Positions 27,505 through 36,583 of a stretch of DNA of 64,000 bases are shown here, piece by piece. The first letter of the stretch is position 1; each line of letters begins with the position of its first letter. The notes beneath the pieces are model-generated. The model was not told the origin of the DNA, did no database searches, and was given only the letters and a program-made list of their open reading frames with translations. Source of the DNA: Candidatus Thiodiazotropha endoloripes (GTDB taxonomy: Bacteria; Pseudomonadota; Gammaproteobacteria; Chromatiales; Chromatiaceae); contig LVKA01000021.1 of assembly GCA_001709035.1 (NCBI GenBank), positions 248,001-312,000 on the forward strand. The letters are read 5' to 3'. Position numbers and translations under genes: made by a program.

Positions 27505-28206
27505 CCAATCACTCGGATCTGTGTAAACATAATCGATATACACCAACACCTTGGTTGACCTTGGATCATTACCGGCAGATTTATCTCTACCACAACCTCT
27601 GCCATCGTCGCTGCATCTCCCCAGAGTGGATTATGACACTGGTATGTCACCAGGGTCATTACCAATCCCTACACAGGCTTCCTCTGCTTGTTACATTGAG
27701 TTTGAACAGCTTTACTCCGTCACTCAATCCCAGACCTGTCATCAACGCAGATCATTGGTATTGGCAAGGTAGGGTTTTCAATCAGCATAGTCAGTTACAG
27801 ATGCGCTGCATTCGCAGCCACAGAACAGCCATGGTAGGCGTCAGCCTGACTCTCCCCGATTGTTTCTCCAGATCCAAATCACCCCCAAAAATAGGCATAA
27901 AAAATATATATAACAGTGTTTTATACTAATTTATTCATTTCTATTCCAACTTGATGATAACAGCATATTACAGATCATCGCGTCGAGAATCGTGCCAATA
28001 CTCTTCAGCCACGAATCTGGACCGATTGCACAAGCTGAATACCGCATTGATGTCATTCCATCAACAAGGTGCTGAGGCAAACAGGAACCCGAGTCTTATA
28101 TCTGATTTTTTGATTATTTATCATATTTTATCACTTCCAAAGATAACATATCTCTTCCAATATTATTTCCCAATAGCCCCGAAAATCAGATATTGGAGAC
28201 ATCCTG
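27505..28206. promoter_or_regulatory. Long intergenic region upstream of cysJ
   Basis: About 700 bp between the divergent DegT gene and cysJ. It contains no recognisable gene; the small frames at 27551-27930 lack ribosome-binding sites and known motifs. The part nearest cysJ is AT-rich (27895-28180) with several TATA-like hexamers. It probably holds the cysJIHC promoter and CysB sites, which I cannot pinpoint. GGAG at about 28195 is the cysJ ribosome-binding site. Confidence 0.4.
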
Positions 28207-29988
28207 ATGGAAGTCGCAGTTCAAAACAGAGAGCGTTTTCCCGCACATCCACTGGATGATCTACAGCTCACCCGTCTGCAACAGGCGATTGAAGGCCTCA
28301 ACAGTGAACAGCTGGTTTGGGCCAGTGGATATCTGGCAGCTTTGGCCGCCTATCAGCCCAAACTAAAACAAGCTGCCAATGAGTCACCAGCCCTGACGCT
28401 GTTGTATGCCACCCAGAGTGGTAATGCACGGAGTGTGGCGGAACAGCTTGCGGATCGGTTGCAAGCATCCGGCTACGCGCCTCGAATGGTCTCAGCCGAA
28501 AACTACCGTCCCCGCGATCTGGCCAAAGAGAAATTACTGATCGTTGTGATCAGCACTCAGGGGGAAGGCGATCCACCCGAGAGTGCGTATGGCCTGTTCA
28601 GCTATCTGCAGAGTAAAAAATCTTCTTCATTGTCAGATCTGCACTACGCCATATTCGGCCTGGGTGATTCCAGTTACGATCAATACTGCCAGGCCGGTAT
28701 AACACTCGAGGGGCTGCTCGATGAACACGGCGCTAAGCGTCTTCTCGACAGAGTCGATGCGGATGTGGACTTTCAGCAAGAAGCCGACAGTTGGCAGCAA
28801 CAGATCCATACTGTGGTGAAACAGCATCAACCGGAAGATCAGGCATTGATCATTCCACTGCAACGATCTGCCCCGGTCCGATATGACCGCAACAATCCTT
28901 ACCAGGCTGAGTTGCTTGAGCGCCGCCGTATCACCACTGACGACGCCCTGTCTGAGGTCCACCACCTGAGTCTTGAGATCGACCCGCAACTGATCCAGTT
29001 TCAACCCGGCGACGCCGTGGGTCTCTACTTTCGCAATGACCCGGCCATGATCGACGAGCTACTCTCAATCACTGGCCTGTCCGGCGAGGTAAAGGTGACG
29101 CTGGGCAGTGATGCGATGAGCTTGAACCAGGCACTGATTGAACGACTCGAACTGACCCAGCTCCATCCCAGTGTGGTGAGAGCCTGGTCATCTCTGACTG
29201 ATGACCATCGCCTGCATGACCTGAGTGAGAATATTGAACAGCTACGGGAGTTTGTCAGCGATCGTCAGTTGATCGATCTGGTAGCCAGCTTCCCGGCAGA
29301 AGTGGATGAACAAAGCCTGGTAAAACTCCTGCACCATCAGCAATCCCGACTCTACTCCATTGCCTCCAGTCAGCGCGCGATTGAAGATGAGATACATCTG
29401 ACAGTTTCCACGCTGCAGTATCGGAGTCATAGCCGCAACCACCTGGGTGGTGCGTCAGGGGATCTGACCCGTCGGGTCGAGGCGACAAACCGGGTCGGAG
29501 TTTATGTTGTAGAGAACCCAAGTTTCAGACTGCCCGTTTCACCTGACACACCCATGATCATGGTTGGCTCAGGTACCGGTATCGCCCCCTATCGGGCATT
29601 TCTGCAGCAGCAGGAGAGCCTTGGGACTCACGGTCGCAACTGGCTGGTTTTCGGAAATCGCCACTTTCACCAGGATTTTCTTTACCAGACCGACTGGCTC
29701 AACTATCGCAAATCAGGCCTGTTGGAGCGTATCAGCCTGGCCTTCTCCCGGGATAACCAGGAACGCACCTATGTCCAGGCGCGACTCTATGAAGAGGGAG
29801 CCGAGCTCTACCACTGGCTGCAGGAGGGAGCCCATCTCTATGTCTGTGGTGGTATTGAGATGGAGCGTGGGATCTACCACTCCCTGCTCGCGGTAGCCCA
29901 AACCCATGGCGGACATGATGAAGCGTCGGCTGCAGATTACATTGAATCCCTGCGCACGCAGGGACGCTACCAGAGAGACGTCTACTGA
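28207..29988 (+). CDS. cysJ: Sulfite reductase (NADPH) flavoprotein alpha subunit
   Basis: Carries electrons from NADPH through FAD and FMN to the CysI hemoprotein; 593 residues, close to the 599 of enteric CysJ. Residues about 60-200 are a flavodoxin domain (LLYATQSGNARSVAEQL, STQGEGDPPESA, FGLGDSSYDQYC). The FAD domain has RLYSIASSQ, and the NADPH site is MVGSGTGIAPYRAFLQQ. The end YIESLRTQGRYQRDVY is diagnostic for CysJ. ATG with GGAG 8 bases upstream. The stop overlaps cysI (TGATG). First gene of the assimilatory sulfate-reduction operon. Confidence 0.96.
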   Translation: MEVAVQNRERFPAHPLDDLQLTRLQQAIEGLNSEQLVWASGYLAALAAYQPKLKQAANESPALTLLYATQSGNARSVAEQLADRLQASGYAPRMVSAENYRPRDLAKEKLLIVVISTQGEGDPPESAYGLFSYLQSKKSSSLSDLHYAIFGLGDSSYDQYCQAGITLEGLLDEHGAKRLLDRVDADVDFQQEADSWQQQIHTVVKQHQPEDQALIIPLQRSAPVRYDRNNPYQAELLERRRITTDDALSEVHHLSLEIDPQLIQFQPGDAVGLYFRNDPAMIDELLSITGLSGEVKVTLGSDAMSLNQALIERLELTQLHPSVVRAWSSLTDDHRLHDLSENIEQLREFVSDRQLIDLVASFPAEVDEQSLVKLLHHQQSRLYSIASSQRAIEDEIHLTVSTLQYRSHSRNHLGGASGDLTRRVEATNRVGVYVVENPSFRLPVSPDTPMIMVGSGTGIAPYRAFLQQQESLGTHGRNWLVFGNRHFHQDFLYQTDWLNYRKSGLLERISLAFSRDNQERTYVQARLYEEGAELYHWLQEGAHLYVCGGIEMERGIYHSLLAVAQTHGGHDEASAADYIESLRTQGRYQRDVY

Positions 29989-31676
29989 TGGATATCAAGC
30001 TCAATCCCAATGAACTGATCAAGGCGAACAGCCGCTACCTGCGTGGTACTTTGAAGGAGAGCATGGCGGATCAGGCAACCGGTGCCCTGTCAGCGGATGA
30101 TGCCCAAGTCAGTAAATTTCACGGCTTCTATGAGCAGGACAACCGCGATCTGCGGCTGTCGAGACAGCAACAGTTTCTCGAACCCTACTACAGCTTCATG
30201 TTAAGGGCACGCCTTCCCGGTGGCGTCTGCACACCACAGCAGTGGCTGACCATCGATACTGTCGGGCGGGACCTGGGTAACGGTACCATTCGCCTCACCA
30301 CTCGCCAGACTTTTCAGTACCACGGTATTCTGAAAGCCAACCTGAAACCCCTGATCAAACGAATCAATCAGGTGATGATCGACTCCATCGGCGGTTGCGG
30401 CGACGTGAATCGCAATGTGCTCTGCAATCCCAACCCCCATGACTCCTCTTTGCATCAGCAAGTACACCAATGGGTAAAACGGATCAGTGAGCATCTGCTC
30501 CCAAAAACCAGGGCTTATCATGAAATCTGGCTTGATGGTGAGGCAGTGGCTGGTGGTGAAACCGAACCGCTCTATGGTGAAACCTACCTGCCCCGCAAAT
30601 TCAAAACCGCCATTGCGATACCACCGCACAACGATGTGGATGTCTATACCAATGATCTTGGCTTTGTCGCCATTGACAAGGCTGATCATCTACTTGGATT
30701 TAATGTTCTGGCGGGAGGTGGTATGGGCGCAACCCATGACGATAACACCACCTTTCCCCGTCTGGCCGATGAACTGGGTTTTATTGCATCGGAGCATACT
30801 CTGGCGGTAGCGGAAGCCGTAGTGGCGGTGCAGCGTGACTTCGGTGATCGTATCAGCCGTCGTCACGCCCGACTCAAATACACTATTGAACGCATGGGAG
30901 TGAGCGCCTTCAAGGCGGAAGTGGAGAAACGCGCTGGTATCCATTTCGAAGCAGCGAAACCGGTGAGCTTTACCAGTCAGGGTGATCGTTATGGTTGGGT
31001 GAAAGACAGTAGCAGCCAATGGCATTTGACCCTCTACATTGAGAATGGACGCATTGCCGACACCCCTGAGGCAACCCTGATGAGTGGCTTAAGGGAGATT
31101 GCCGGCATACACCAGGGGGACTTTCGCATCACCCCGAACCAGAACCTGATCGTTGCCAGCGTGCCTGAAACGCAAAAAGATCGTATAGAGCAATTGGCCA
31201 GCCAGCACGGTCTGCTGAGTGATCGTCGAAGCCCTACCCGTCTTGCCAGCATCACCTGTGTTGCACTACCAACCTGTCCCCAGGCAATGGCTGAGGGAGA
31301 GCGCTATTTTCCAGACTTGATGAACCGAATCGAGCAGATCACCGCTACCTATGGCATCGACAAAAGTACCATTGTGATGCGCATGACTGGCTGCCCCAAT
31401 GGTTGCGCTCGCCCCTATGTGGCTGAGATAGGTCTGATCGGCAAAGGTCCTGGCCGTTACAATCTGCAATTGGGTGGGGACGGTACCGGATTGAGGCTGA
31501 ATCGTCTCTATCGTAAAAACCTCAATGAGCATGAACTGCTGAAAACTCTGGATCACCTGTTCAAGCTCTATGCTGAAAAGCGCTTGGCCAATGAAGGTTT
31601 CGGTGACTTTACGATCCGCTACGGCTTAGTCAAACCGGTGATCAATCCTGCTGAGGACTACCATGACACGCCTTGA
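29988..31676 (+). CDS. cysI: Sulfite reductase (NADPH) hemoprotein beta subunit
   Basis: Siroheme/[4Fe-4S] enzyme that reduces sulfite to sulfide with six electrons; 562 residues. The N-terminal half has [19 protein letters not shown] and [15 protein letters not shown]. The cluster ligands are CVALPTC (C-x5-C) and [11 protein letters not shown] (C-x3-C), with [13 protein letters not shown] downstream. The ATG shares its A with the cysJ stop. Its last 14 bases overlap cysH. Assimilatory rather than dissimilatory: it is not DsrAB, and it is paired with CysJ. Confidence 0.96.
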   Translation: MDIKLNPNELIKANSRYLRGTLKESMADQATGALSADDAQVSKFHGFYEQDNRDLRLSRQQQFLEPYYSFMLRARLPGGVCTPQQWLTIDTVGRDLGNGTIRLTTRQTFQYHGILKANLKPLIKRINQVMIDSIGGCGDVNRNVLCNPNPHDSSLHQQVHQWVKRISEHLLPKTRAYHEIWLDGEAVAGGETEPLYGETYLPRKFKTAIAIPPHNDVDVYTNDLGFVAIDKADHLLGFNVLAGGGMGATHDDNTTFPRLADELGFIASEHTLAVAEAVVAVQRDFGDRISRRHARLKYTIERMGVSAFKAEVEKRAGIHFEAAKPVSFTSQGDRYGWVKDSSSQWHLTLYIENGRIADTPEATLMSGLREIAGIHQGDFRITPNQNLIVASVPETQKDRIEQLASQHGLLSDRRSPTRLASITCVALPTCPQAMAEGERYFPDLMNRIEQITATYGIDKSTIVMRMTGCPNGCARPYVAEIGLIGKGPGRYNLQLGGDGTGLRLNRLYRKNLNEHELLKTLDHLFKLYAEKRLANEGFGDFTIRYGLVKPVINPAEDYHDTP

Positions 31677-32385
31677 CTCGATTACCACCCCGGAGATGGT
31701 TGATGAAAAATATCTGCAACACCTCAACCATCAACTCGAAAAGCGAACTGCTGAGAGTCGCCTGGAATGGGCCTTGAATTATCTGCCGGGAAATCATGTG
31801 CTGACCTCGAGTTTTGGCATTCAGTCGGCACTGATGCTGCATATGGCTACAGAGATTCAAGCGGATATTCCAGTGGTTCTCGTGGATACCGGTTATCTCT
31901 TTGCGGAGACCTACAGCTTCATCGATCAACTGACAGAGCGGCTGAAGTTAAACCTGCAAATCTACCGCCCGATTCATTCTCCTGCCTGGCAGGAGCGCCG
32001 TTATGGTCGTCTTTGGGAACAGGGACTTTCAGGCATCCAGCACTACAACCGGATCAACAAAGTCGAACCTTTGCAACGTGCATTGAACCATCTTGATGTA
32101 GGCAGTTGGTTTGCCGGATTGCGCCGTCAACAATCGACCAGCAGATCCTCCCTGCCGGTGGTACGAATTCAGGATGGGCGTTTCAAAGTCCATCCGATCA
32201 TCGATTGGCATAACCGAGATGTACATCGCTATCTGCGGAAATATGACCTGCCATACCACCCATTGTGGGAACAGGGATACGCCTCCGTCGGTGATAGACA
32301 CACCAGCCAACCAATGAAACTGGGCATGCAAGAGGAAGAGACCCGGTTTTTCGGATTGAAGCGGGAGTGTGGGATTCACGAATAA
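31663..32385 (+). CDS. cysH: Phosphoadenylyl-sulfate (PAPS) reductase
   Basis: Reduces PAPS to sulfite using thioredoxin; 240 residues. Sequence signs: [14 protein letters not shown] (nucleotide loop), [43 protein letters not shown] and the catalytic C-terminal KRECGIHE. The only cysteine in the protein is that of ECGIHE; the two cysteine pairs that bind a [4Fe-4S] cluster in APS reductases are absent. So the PAPS form is expected, which fits the presence of cysC. It overlaps cysI by 14 bases. Confidence 0.93.
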   Translation: MTRLDSITTPEMVDEKYLQHLNHQLEKRTAESRLEWALNYLPGNHVLTSSFGIQSALMLHMATEIQADIPVVLVDTGYLFAETYSFIDQLTERLKLNLQIYRPIHSPAWQERRYGRLWEQGLSGIQHYNRINKVEPLQRALNHLDVGSWFAGLRRQQSTSRSSLPVVRIQDGRFKVHPIIDWHNRDVHRYLRKYDLPYHPLWEQGYASVGDRHTSQPMKLGMQEEETRFFGLKRECGIHE

Positions 32386-32573
32386 TCCGACAGAACGATC
32401 GAATTCACCACCGCCATAAGACAATTGAACAAACAAGGAATCTCTGATCATTTTTACATCATTCCGGTGAATACCGGGATCCTGTGAGAGCAACCACATG
32501 AAGACAGTAATGACTGCCTTGAGGGATCAAATAGAGATTCCAGATATGAATACCAACCTATGGAGAACAGCCA

Positions 32574-33203
32574 ATGAGTAACAGTAATGTCGTCTGGCAC
32601 TCACACCCCGTGGACCAGCAAACCCGATCCGATCAGAAATCCCAGCGACCTCTGGTTATCTGGTTTACCGGGCTGAGTGCATCTGGAAAATCGACCATTG
32701 CCGGCGCCCTGGAACAGATCCTGACCGGCCAGAACTACCACACCTATCTGCTTGATGGCGACAATGTACGGCATGGCCTGTGCAACGATCTGGGCTTCAG
32801 TGATCACGACCGCCAGGAGAATATCCGTCGGGTAGGTGAAGTGGCAAAATTGATGGCAGATGCCGGTTTGATCACCCTCGCAGCATTCATCTCACCCTTC
32901 CGGAATGACCGCCGGCTGGTCAGGGAGATCCTTCCAGAGGGTCAATTCATCGAAGTTTATGTGGATGCCAATCTGGAGGTTTGTCAGGCACGTGACCCCA
33001 AAGGTTTATACGCCAGAGCCCAACGGGGTGAAATAAAACAGTTTACCGGGATCGACAGCCCTTACGAAGTCCCTGAAAAACCGGAGGTTCATATTCAAGC
33101 CGATCAGATCAGTGTCTCTGAGGCAGTTAACCAGCTACTCTCCTACTTACATGAAATCGGTGCGCTACAGGCCGGTTATGAACCCATCGCAATTGGAGCA
33201 TGA
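32574..33203 (+). CDS. cysC: Adenylylsulfate (APS) kinase
   Basis: Phosphorylates APS to PAPS; 209 residues. Walker A is [12 protein letters not shown], followed by [43 protein letters not shown] and [36 protein letters not shown]-type segments characteristic of CysC. ATG with GGAGAACAGCC upstream. It lies 188 bp after cysH, so it may have its own promoter. ATP sulfurylase (cysDN or sat) is not in the window. PAPS from this enzyme would serve both CysH and the sulfotransferase at 25 kb. Confidence 0.95.
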   Translation: MSNSNVVWHSHPVDQQTRSDQKSQRPLVIWFTGLSASGKSTIAGALEQILTGQNYHTYLLDGDNVRHGLCNDLGFSDHDRQENIRRVGEVAKLMADAGLITLAAFISPFRNDRRLVREILPEGQFIEVYVDANLEVCQARDPKGLYARAQRGEIKQFTGIDSPYEVPEKPEVHIQADQISVSEAVNQLLSYLHEIGALQAGYEPIAIGA

Positions 33204-33217
33204 TTTTATTGCATGGA

Positions 33218-33237
33218 ATGGAGCAAGGATGCTCCAT
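33218..33237 (+). terminator. Hairpin after cysC
   Basis: ATGGAGCA (33218-33225) and TGCTCCAT (33230-33237) form a perfect 8-bp stem with an AGGA loop, 15 bases past the cysC stop. There is no T run, so it is at best a weak or Rho-assisted terminator or an mRNA-stabilising hairpin. Confidence 0.4.
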
Positions 33238-33281
33238 ATCGTTGGGGACAACTCGCAGAGTCAGTCTGTTTATCGGGTTTT

Positions 33282-33381
33282 CTAGGGCCTGTTAACACTA
33301 ATCCAATACGTCCTGTTGTGCCTTGCTGGGCACAAAAACAGACCCAGCAGGACGTATTGGATTAGTGTTAACAGGCCCTAG
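33282..33381. mobile_element. MITE-like element with 34-bp perfect inverted repeats
   Basis: 100 bp in which 33282-33315 and 33348-33381 are perfect inverted copies, starting CTAGGGCCTGTTAACACTAA. A smaller hairpin (TTGTGCC/GGGCACAA) lies in the centre. CTAG at each end is the likely duplicated target, as known for one branch of IS5-family elements, leaving GGCCTG...CAGGCC as the element. It has no coding capacity, so it would need a transposase in trans. Other ends or fragments are at 6068, about 7470 and 16434. Confidence 0.75.
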
Positions 33382-33511
33382 CAAGTTTGTGGGTTTGCAA
33401 TCAATGGCAGCATCATCATGAATATCTATTTCATACAACAGCATGTCCTTACATTGTAAGAGCCTTGGGTCATTTCCTTCGAGAGGTTAGGACTGATAAC
33501 CCGAATCCAAT

Positions 33512-34015
33512 CTAGAACCCCTGTTTCATGATGTTTCTGATTCTGGCCTTTACCGATGGCGCCTCATCCCGCATGGCCATTTCAAAAAAGGATTTTGTCT
33601 CATCCATATATTGAGGATGCTGAATCGTCAATTCATAAAATCCGTTATAGGCCCAGGCTCTGACAAATTTGTTGCTGCTCGTTAAACATTCTCTTAAAAA
33701 CAGCTCCAACCTTCTCTTATTTGATTTCGATATTTTGAAATAGCTCAAGCATTGAAGCAGGTGTAATTTCGACTGCCAGTGATTCAAACCGGCAAGACTT
33801 TTAAAAACCTCATTCAGATGTGAATCATCGATACGTTTATGATCCTCCAGGTAGCGTTTCAACAACCAGGTTGCTCCGGATTCACAATCCGGCTGTTTGA
33901 ACAGAGAAATAACAACATTGACAAAGGCTTCATCAGTTCGATTTAAGCCATATAATCTGCTGATATCGTCAACGGATTTGCCATTCCATTTTTCCAACCC
34001 TTTCCTGATATTCAT
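33512..34015 (-). CDS. Hypothetical HEAT-repeat-like helical protein
   Basis: 167 residues, predicted almost all helical. The pattern of helix pairs (for example WQSKLHLLQCLSYFKIS, KRRLELFLRECLTSSNKFVRAWAYNGFYEL, APSVKARIRNIMKQGF) resembles HEAT/ARM repeats, which bind other proteins. No catalytic motif and no signal peptide. It is a single gene between the MITE and the pst promoter, oriented away from pst. I do not recognise a named family. Confidence 0.6.
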   Translation of the reverse strand: MNIRKGLEKWNGKSVDDISRLYGLNRTDEAFVNVVISLFKQPDCESGATWLLKRYLEDHKRIDDSHLNEVFKSLAGLNHWQSKLHLLQCLSYFKISKSNKRRLELFLRECLTSSNKFVRAWAYNGFYELTIQHPQYMDETKSFFEMAMRDEAPSVKARIRNIMKQGF

Positions 34016-34302
34016 AGCGACCTGTCATACCCAATGTGGTGCTCTGTTTTTTTATTTTGGATTTCCATCAGCTTCTACCAGTCGGCTAACCTCAAACGGT
34101 ACTTATTTTAATTTCATGAAACAGCCCGTTAGGTCAAATCAATTCGCTTTGCAAAGCTGTGGATTCATGACACGGAAATCATATAAAACAGAGGAAAACT
34201 ATTGCTGATAACATTTTTTCCTATTTATTACATATAGATAGAGAATTATATTCATAATTTACTGGAGATTAAGAACACCTCGGGCAGCATTTTATTTTCA
34301 AT

Positions 34303-34353
34303 ATGTCATAAAGCTGTAATATTTCTAGCATACTATTGTCATCATTCTGTAAT
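34303..34353 (+). promoter_or_regulatory. Tandem Pho-box array upstream of pstS
   Basis: Five 7-mers resembling the PhoB half-site CTGTCAT occur at exact 11-bp spacing: ATGTCAT (34303), CTGTAAT (34314), CTAGCAT (34325), TTGTCAT (34336) and CTGTAAT (34347), separated by AT-rich 4-mers. Two or more overlapping Pho boxes in direct repeat are therefore possible. The array ends about 145 bp before pstS. It implies induction by PhoB under phosphate limitation. Confidence 0.75.
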
Positions 34354-34497
34354 AATAGTTATCGCAGTCGCACCCTCTTCCTATAGGAAATTCAAAGTGG
34401 GTCCTGTCCTAACAGACAACCGTTACAGTGAAAATAAAAAGAAGCTTTCTGAAAAAGCTCGTATTTCAAAAAACAAACCAACCGTCTGAGGGGAAAT

Positions 34498-35382
34498 ATG
34501 AAGATTCTAAGATCCACTGCCCTACCCATGGCAGCCGCTCTCTTATTGTTCTCTGCACAAGCAGTCAATGCAGCTGATCGTACTGTTGTTCAGAACAAAG
34601 GTTCAGATACGCTCGTGAATGTCGCCCAGGCGTGGGCCGAAGAGTACGGAAAAGTCGATGCCAATGTGGCGATTGCCGTATCCGGTGGTGGATCGGGCAC
34701 CGGTATTGCCGCGATGATCAACGGCACTGTCGATATCGCCAATGCCAGCCGAAAGATGAAATCGAAAGAGATCAAGCTGGCTGAGAAGAAAGGCCAGAAG
34801 CCCATGGAACACGTGGTCGGCTACGATGCCCTGGCTGTCTTCATACACAGCAACAATCCAGCAACTGAATTCAATTATGATCAACTGAAAGCGGTATTTG
34901 CCCGTGGCGGAAAAGCCACCAAGTGGTCTGACATCGGCCTGAGTGTACCGGGCTGCAAGAGCGATAAAATTGTGGTCGTCAGCCGGCAGAACAACTCCGG
35001 TACCTACGCCTATTTCAAAAAAGCTGTACTTGGTAAAAAAGGCAAGTTCCGTCAGGGCACTCTCGACATGCACGGCTCTAAAGATGTCGTCGACCTGGTA
35101 GAGAAAACCCCATGCGCCATCGGCTACAGCGGTCTGGCCTATGCAACTGATCACATCAAAATGGCCTGTATCGCAAAGCAGGCGGGGGATACCTGTGTCA
35201 ACCCCAGCGTTGCAACCGCCAGCGATCGCAGCTACCCGATTGCCCGTCCCCTGCTGATGTACACCAATGGTGAGCCTGCAGGAAAAATCAAAGAGTACAT
35301 GGACTGGGTAAAGAGTGATGTGGGCCAGTGTATCCTGAAGAAAAAAGGCTACGCCCCGACCAGAGATGTGAGTTGTAACTGA
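34498..35382 (+). CDS. pstS: Phosphate ABC transporter substrate-binding protein
   Basis: Periplasmic phosphate receptor of 294 residues. The signal peptide ends LFSAQAVNAADR; the ATG follows GAGGGGAAAT. Phosphate-loop features are NKGSDTLVNVAQAWAEEY, SGGGSGTGIAAMINGTVDIANASR and SRQNNSGTYAYFKKAV. Four cysteines in the second half could form two disulfides. It belongs to the shorter PstS type found outside enterics. First gene of the pst operon, preceded by the Pho-box array and followed by a strong hairpin that may set its higher dosage. Confidence 0.93.
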   Translation: MKILRSTALPMAAALLLFSAQAVNAADRTVVQNKGSDTLVNVAQAWAEEYGKVDANVAIAVSGGGSGTGIAAMINGTVDIANASRKMKSKEIKLAEKKGQKPMEHVVGYDALAVFIHSNNPATEFNYDQLKAVFARGGKATKWSDIGLSVPGCKSDKIVVVSRQNNSGTYAYFKKAVLGKKGKFRQGTLDMHGSKDVVDLVEKTPCAIGYSGLAYATDHIKMACIAKQAGDTCVNPSVATASDRSYPIARPLLMYTNGEPAGKIKEYMDWVKSDVGQCILKKKGYAPTRDVSCN

Positions 35383-35407
35383 TTCTCAGATCCGACTCAG
35401 CAGAATT

Positions 35408-35457
35408 CCGGATTGGTTGGTAGCCTGATTGCCAAGCTGTCAGACCAACCAATCCGG
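35408..35457 (+). promoter_or_regulatory. Intercistronic hairpin between pstS and the phoU-like gene
   Basis: Perfect 14-bp stem: CCGGATTGGTTGGT (35408-35421) with ACCAACCAATCCGG (35444-35457), loop of 22 bases and no T run after it. It is better explained as an attenuating or RNA-protecting structure that keeps pstS mRNA abundant relative to the downstream genes than as a full terminator. Confidence 0.6.
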
Positions 35458-35508
35458 CATGTATGGCATAAACAAAATAATAAACGGTCTACTACGGAGC
35501 ATTAATCA

Positions 35509-36582
35509 ATGTCCCATCTTGAAGAACGATTAGAACGAGACCTCAAAGATCTGCACGACCGAGTCGCCAAAATGGGCGCACAGGTTCAGGAGGCTGTTAA
35601 GAACTCGGTTTACGCCTTACAGACCGGCAATCGAAAACTTGCCTTTACCACGGTATTGAATGACAACCCGATCAATCGATGTATGCGGGAGATCGACCGA
35701 ATCTGTCACCGATTTTTTGCTATTCATATCCCCAGCGGCGGCCATCTGCGTCTGCTCTCATCGGTGATCCGCGCCAACATTGAATTGGAGCGTATCGGTG
35801 ACTATGCCGTCACCATCGCGCGCGAGTCCGCGCAGCTCTCCGAACCGCCCAGTGGCAATCTCGGCAGAGAACTGGACCGGGTTGCGGGTGAAACCATGCT
35901 GATGCTGAAACAGTCGATCAAGGCATTCACCGAGTTGAATGCGGAACTGGCAAAAAGCACCATGCTCATGGGGGATGAACTGGAACACAATCTGGACGTC
36001 GTCTATACCGAGATGATGGCCAATGACGATCGACAGCGGGTTGCTGAAGTGCTGGCGATCTTCGTCGTCTTTACCCAACTCAAACGTATCGCTGACCAGT
36101 CAAAGAACCTCTGTGAAGATACGGTATTTGCTGTCACTGGGGAGCAGAAGAAACCGAAAGTCTTCAACATTCTGTTTGTCGATGAGGACAACAGCTGCCA
36201 CTCCCAACTGGCCGAAGCAATTGCCCGTCGTAACCACCCCGATGTGGGCAGGTATCGTAGCGCAGGCAGTGTTGCAGCTGCGGAACTCAACAGCAATCTT
36301 GCCACCTTTCTGCAGAGCAAAGGCATCGACTACAGCCAGGCCGGCATCAACAGCCTCGACCAGTTGACTGAAAAAGAGATCTCAGAGCAGCATGTAGTCG
36401 TTTGTCTGCAAGGTAATATTGAAACCTATCTACCGAAACTCCCATTCCATACTTCTGCACTGGAGTGGGAGCTTGGCGAAATTCCCCATGATGAGGATAG
36501 TCATGATTTTGATCATCTCTACCACCAGCTTGCCGTATTAATTAAGGATTTGATGGAGCTGCTTCGTGGGGAGGGTGCCTGA
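35509..36582 (+). CDS. PhoU protein fused to a degenerate LMW-phosphatase/ArsC-like domain
   Basis: 357 residues. Residues about 1-215 form a PhoU-type helical bundle (LKDLHDRVAKMGAQVQEAV, RANIELERIGDYAVTIARES, FTQLKRIADQSKNLCEDTVF), the regulator that links Pst activity to PhoR signalling. Residues about 218-340 resemble low-molecular-weight tyrosine phosphatase / arsenate reductase: KVFNILFVDEDNSCHSQLAEAIARRN aligns with the usual FVCTGNSCRSQMAEA loop. But the catalytic first Cys is Asp225 and the phosphate-binding Arg is His, so catalysis is not expected. It may sense phosphate or a partner. It lies between pstS and pstC, and pstC starts two bases after its stop. Confidence 0.85.
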   Translation: MSHLEERLERDLKDLHDRVAKMGAQVQEAVKNSVYALQTGNRKLAFTTVLNDNPINRCMREIDRICHRFFAIHIPSGGHLRLLSSVIRANIELERIGDYAVTIARESAQLSEPPSGNLGRELDRVAGETMLMLKQSIKAFTELNAELAKSTMLMGDELEHNLDVVYTEMMANDDRQRVAEVLAIFVVFTQLKRIADQSKNLCEDTVFAVTGEQKKPKVFNILFVDEDNSCHSQLAEAIARRNHPDVGRYRSAGSVAAAELNSNLATFLQSKGIDYSQAGINSLDQLTEKEISEQHVVVCLQGNIETYLPKLPFHTSALEWELGEIPHDEDSHDFDHLYHQLAVLIKDLMELLRGEGA

Positions 36583-36583
36583 G

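Noticed and set aside
27551-28200. Small genes upstream of cysJ
   Set aside because: Frames are short, overlapping and without ribosome-binding sites or motifs; treated as a regulatory region.
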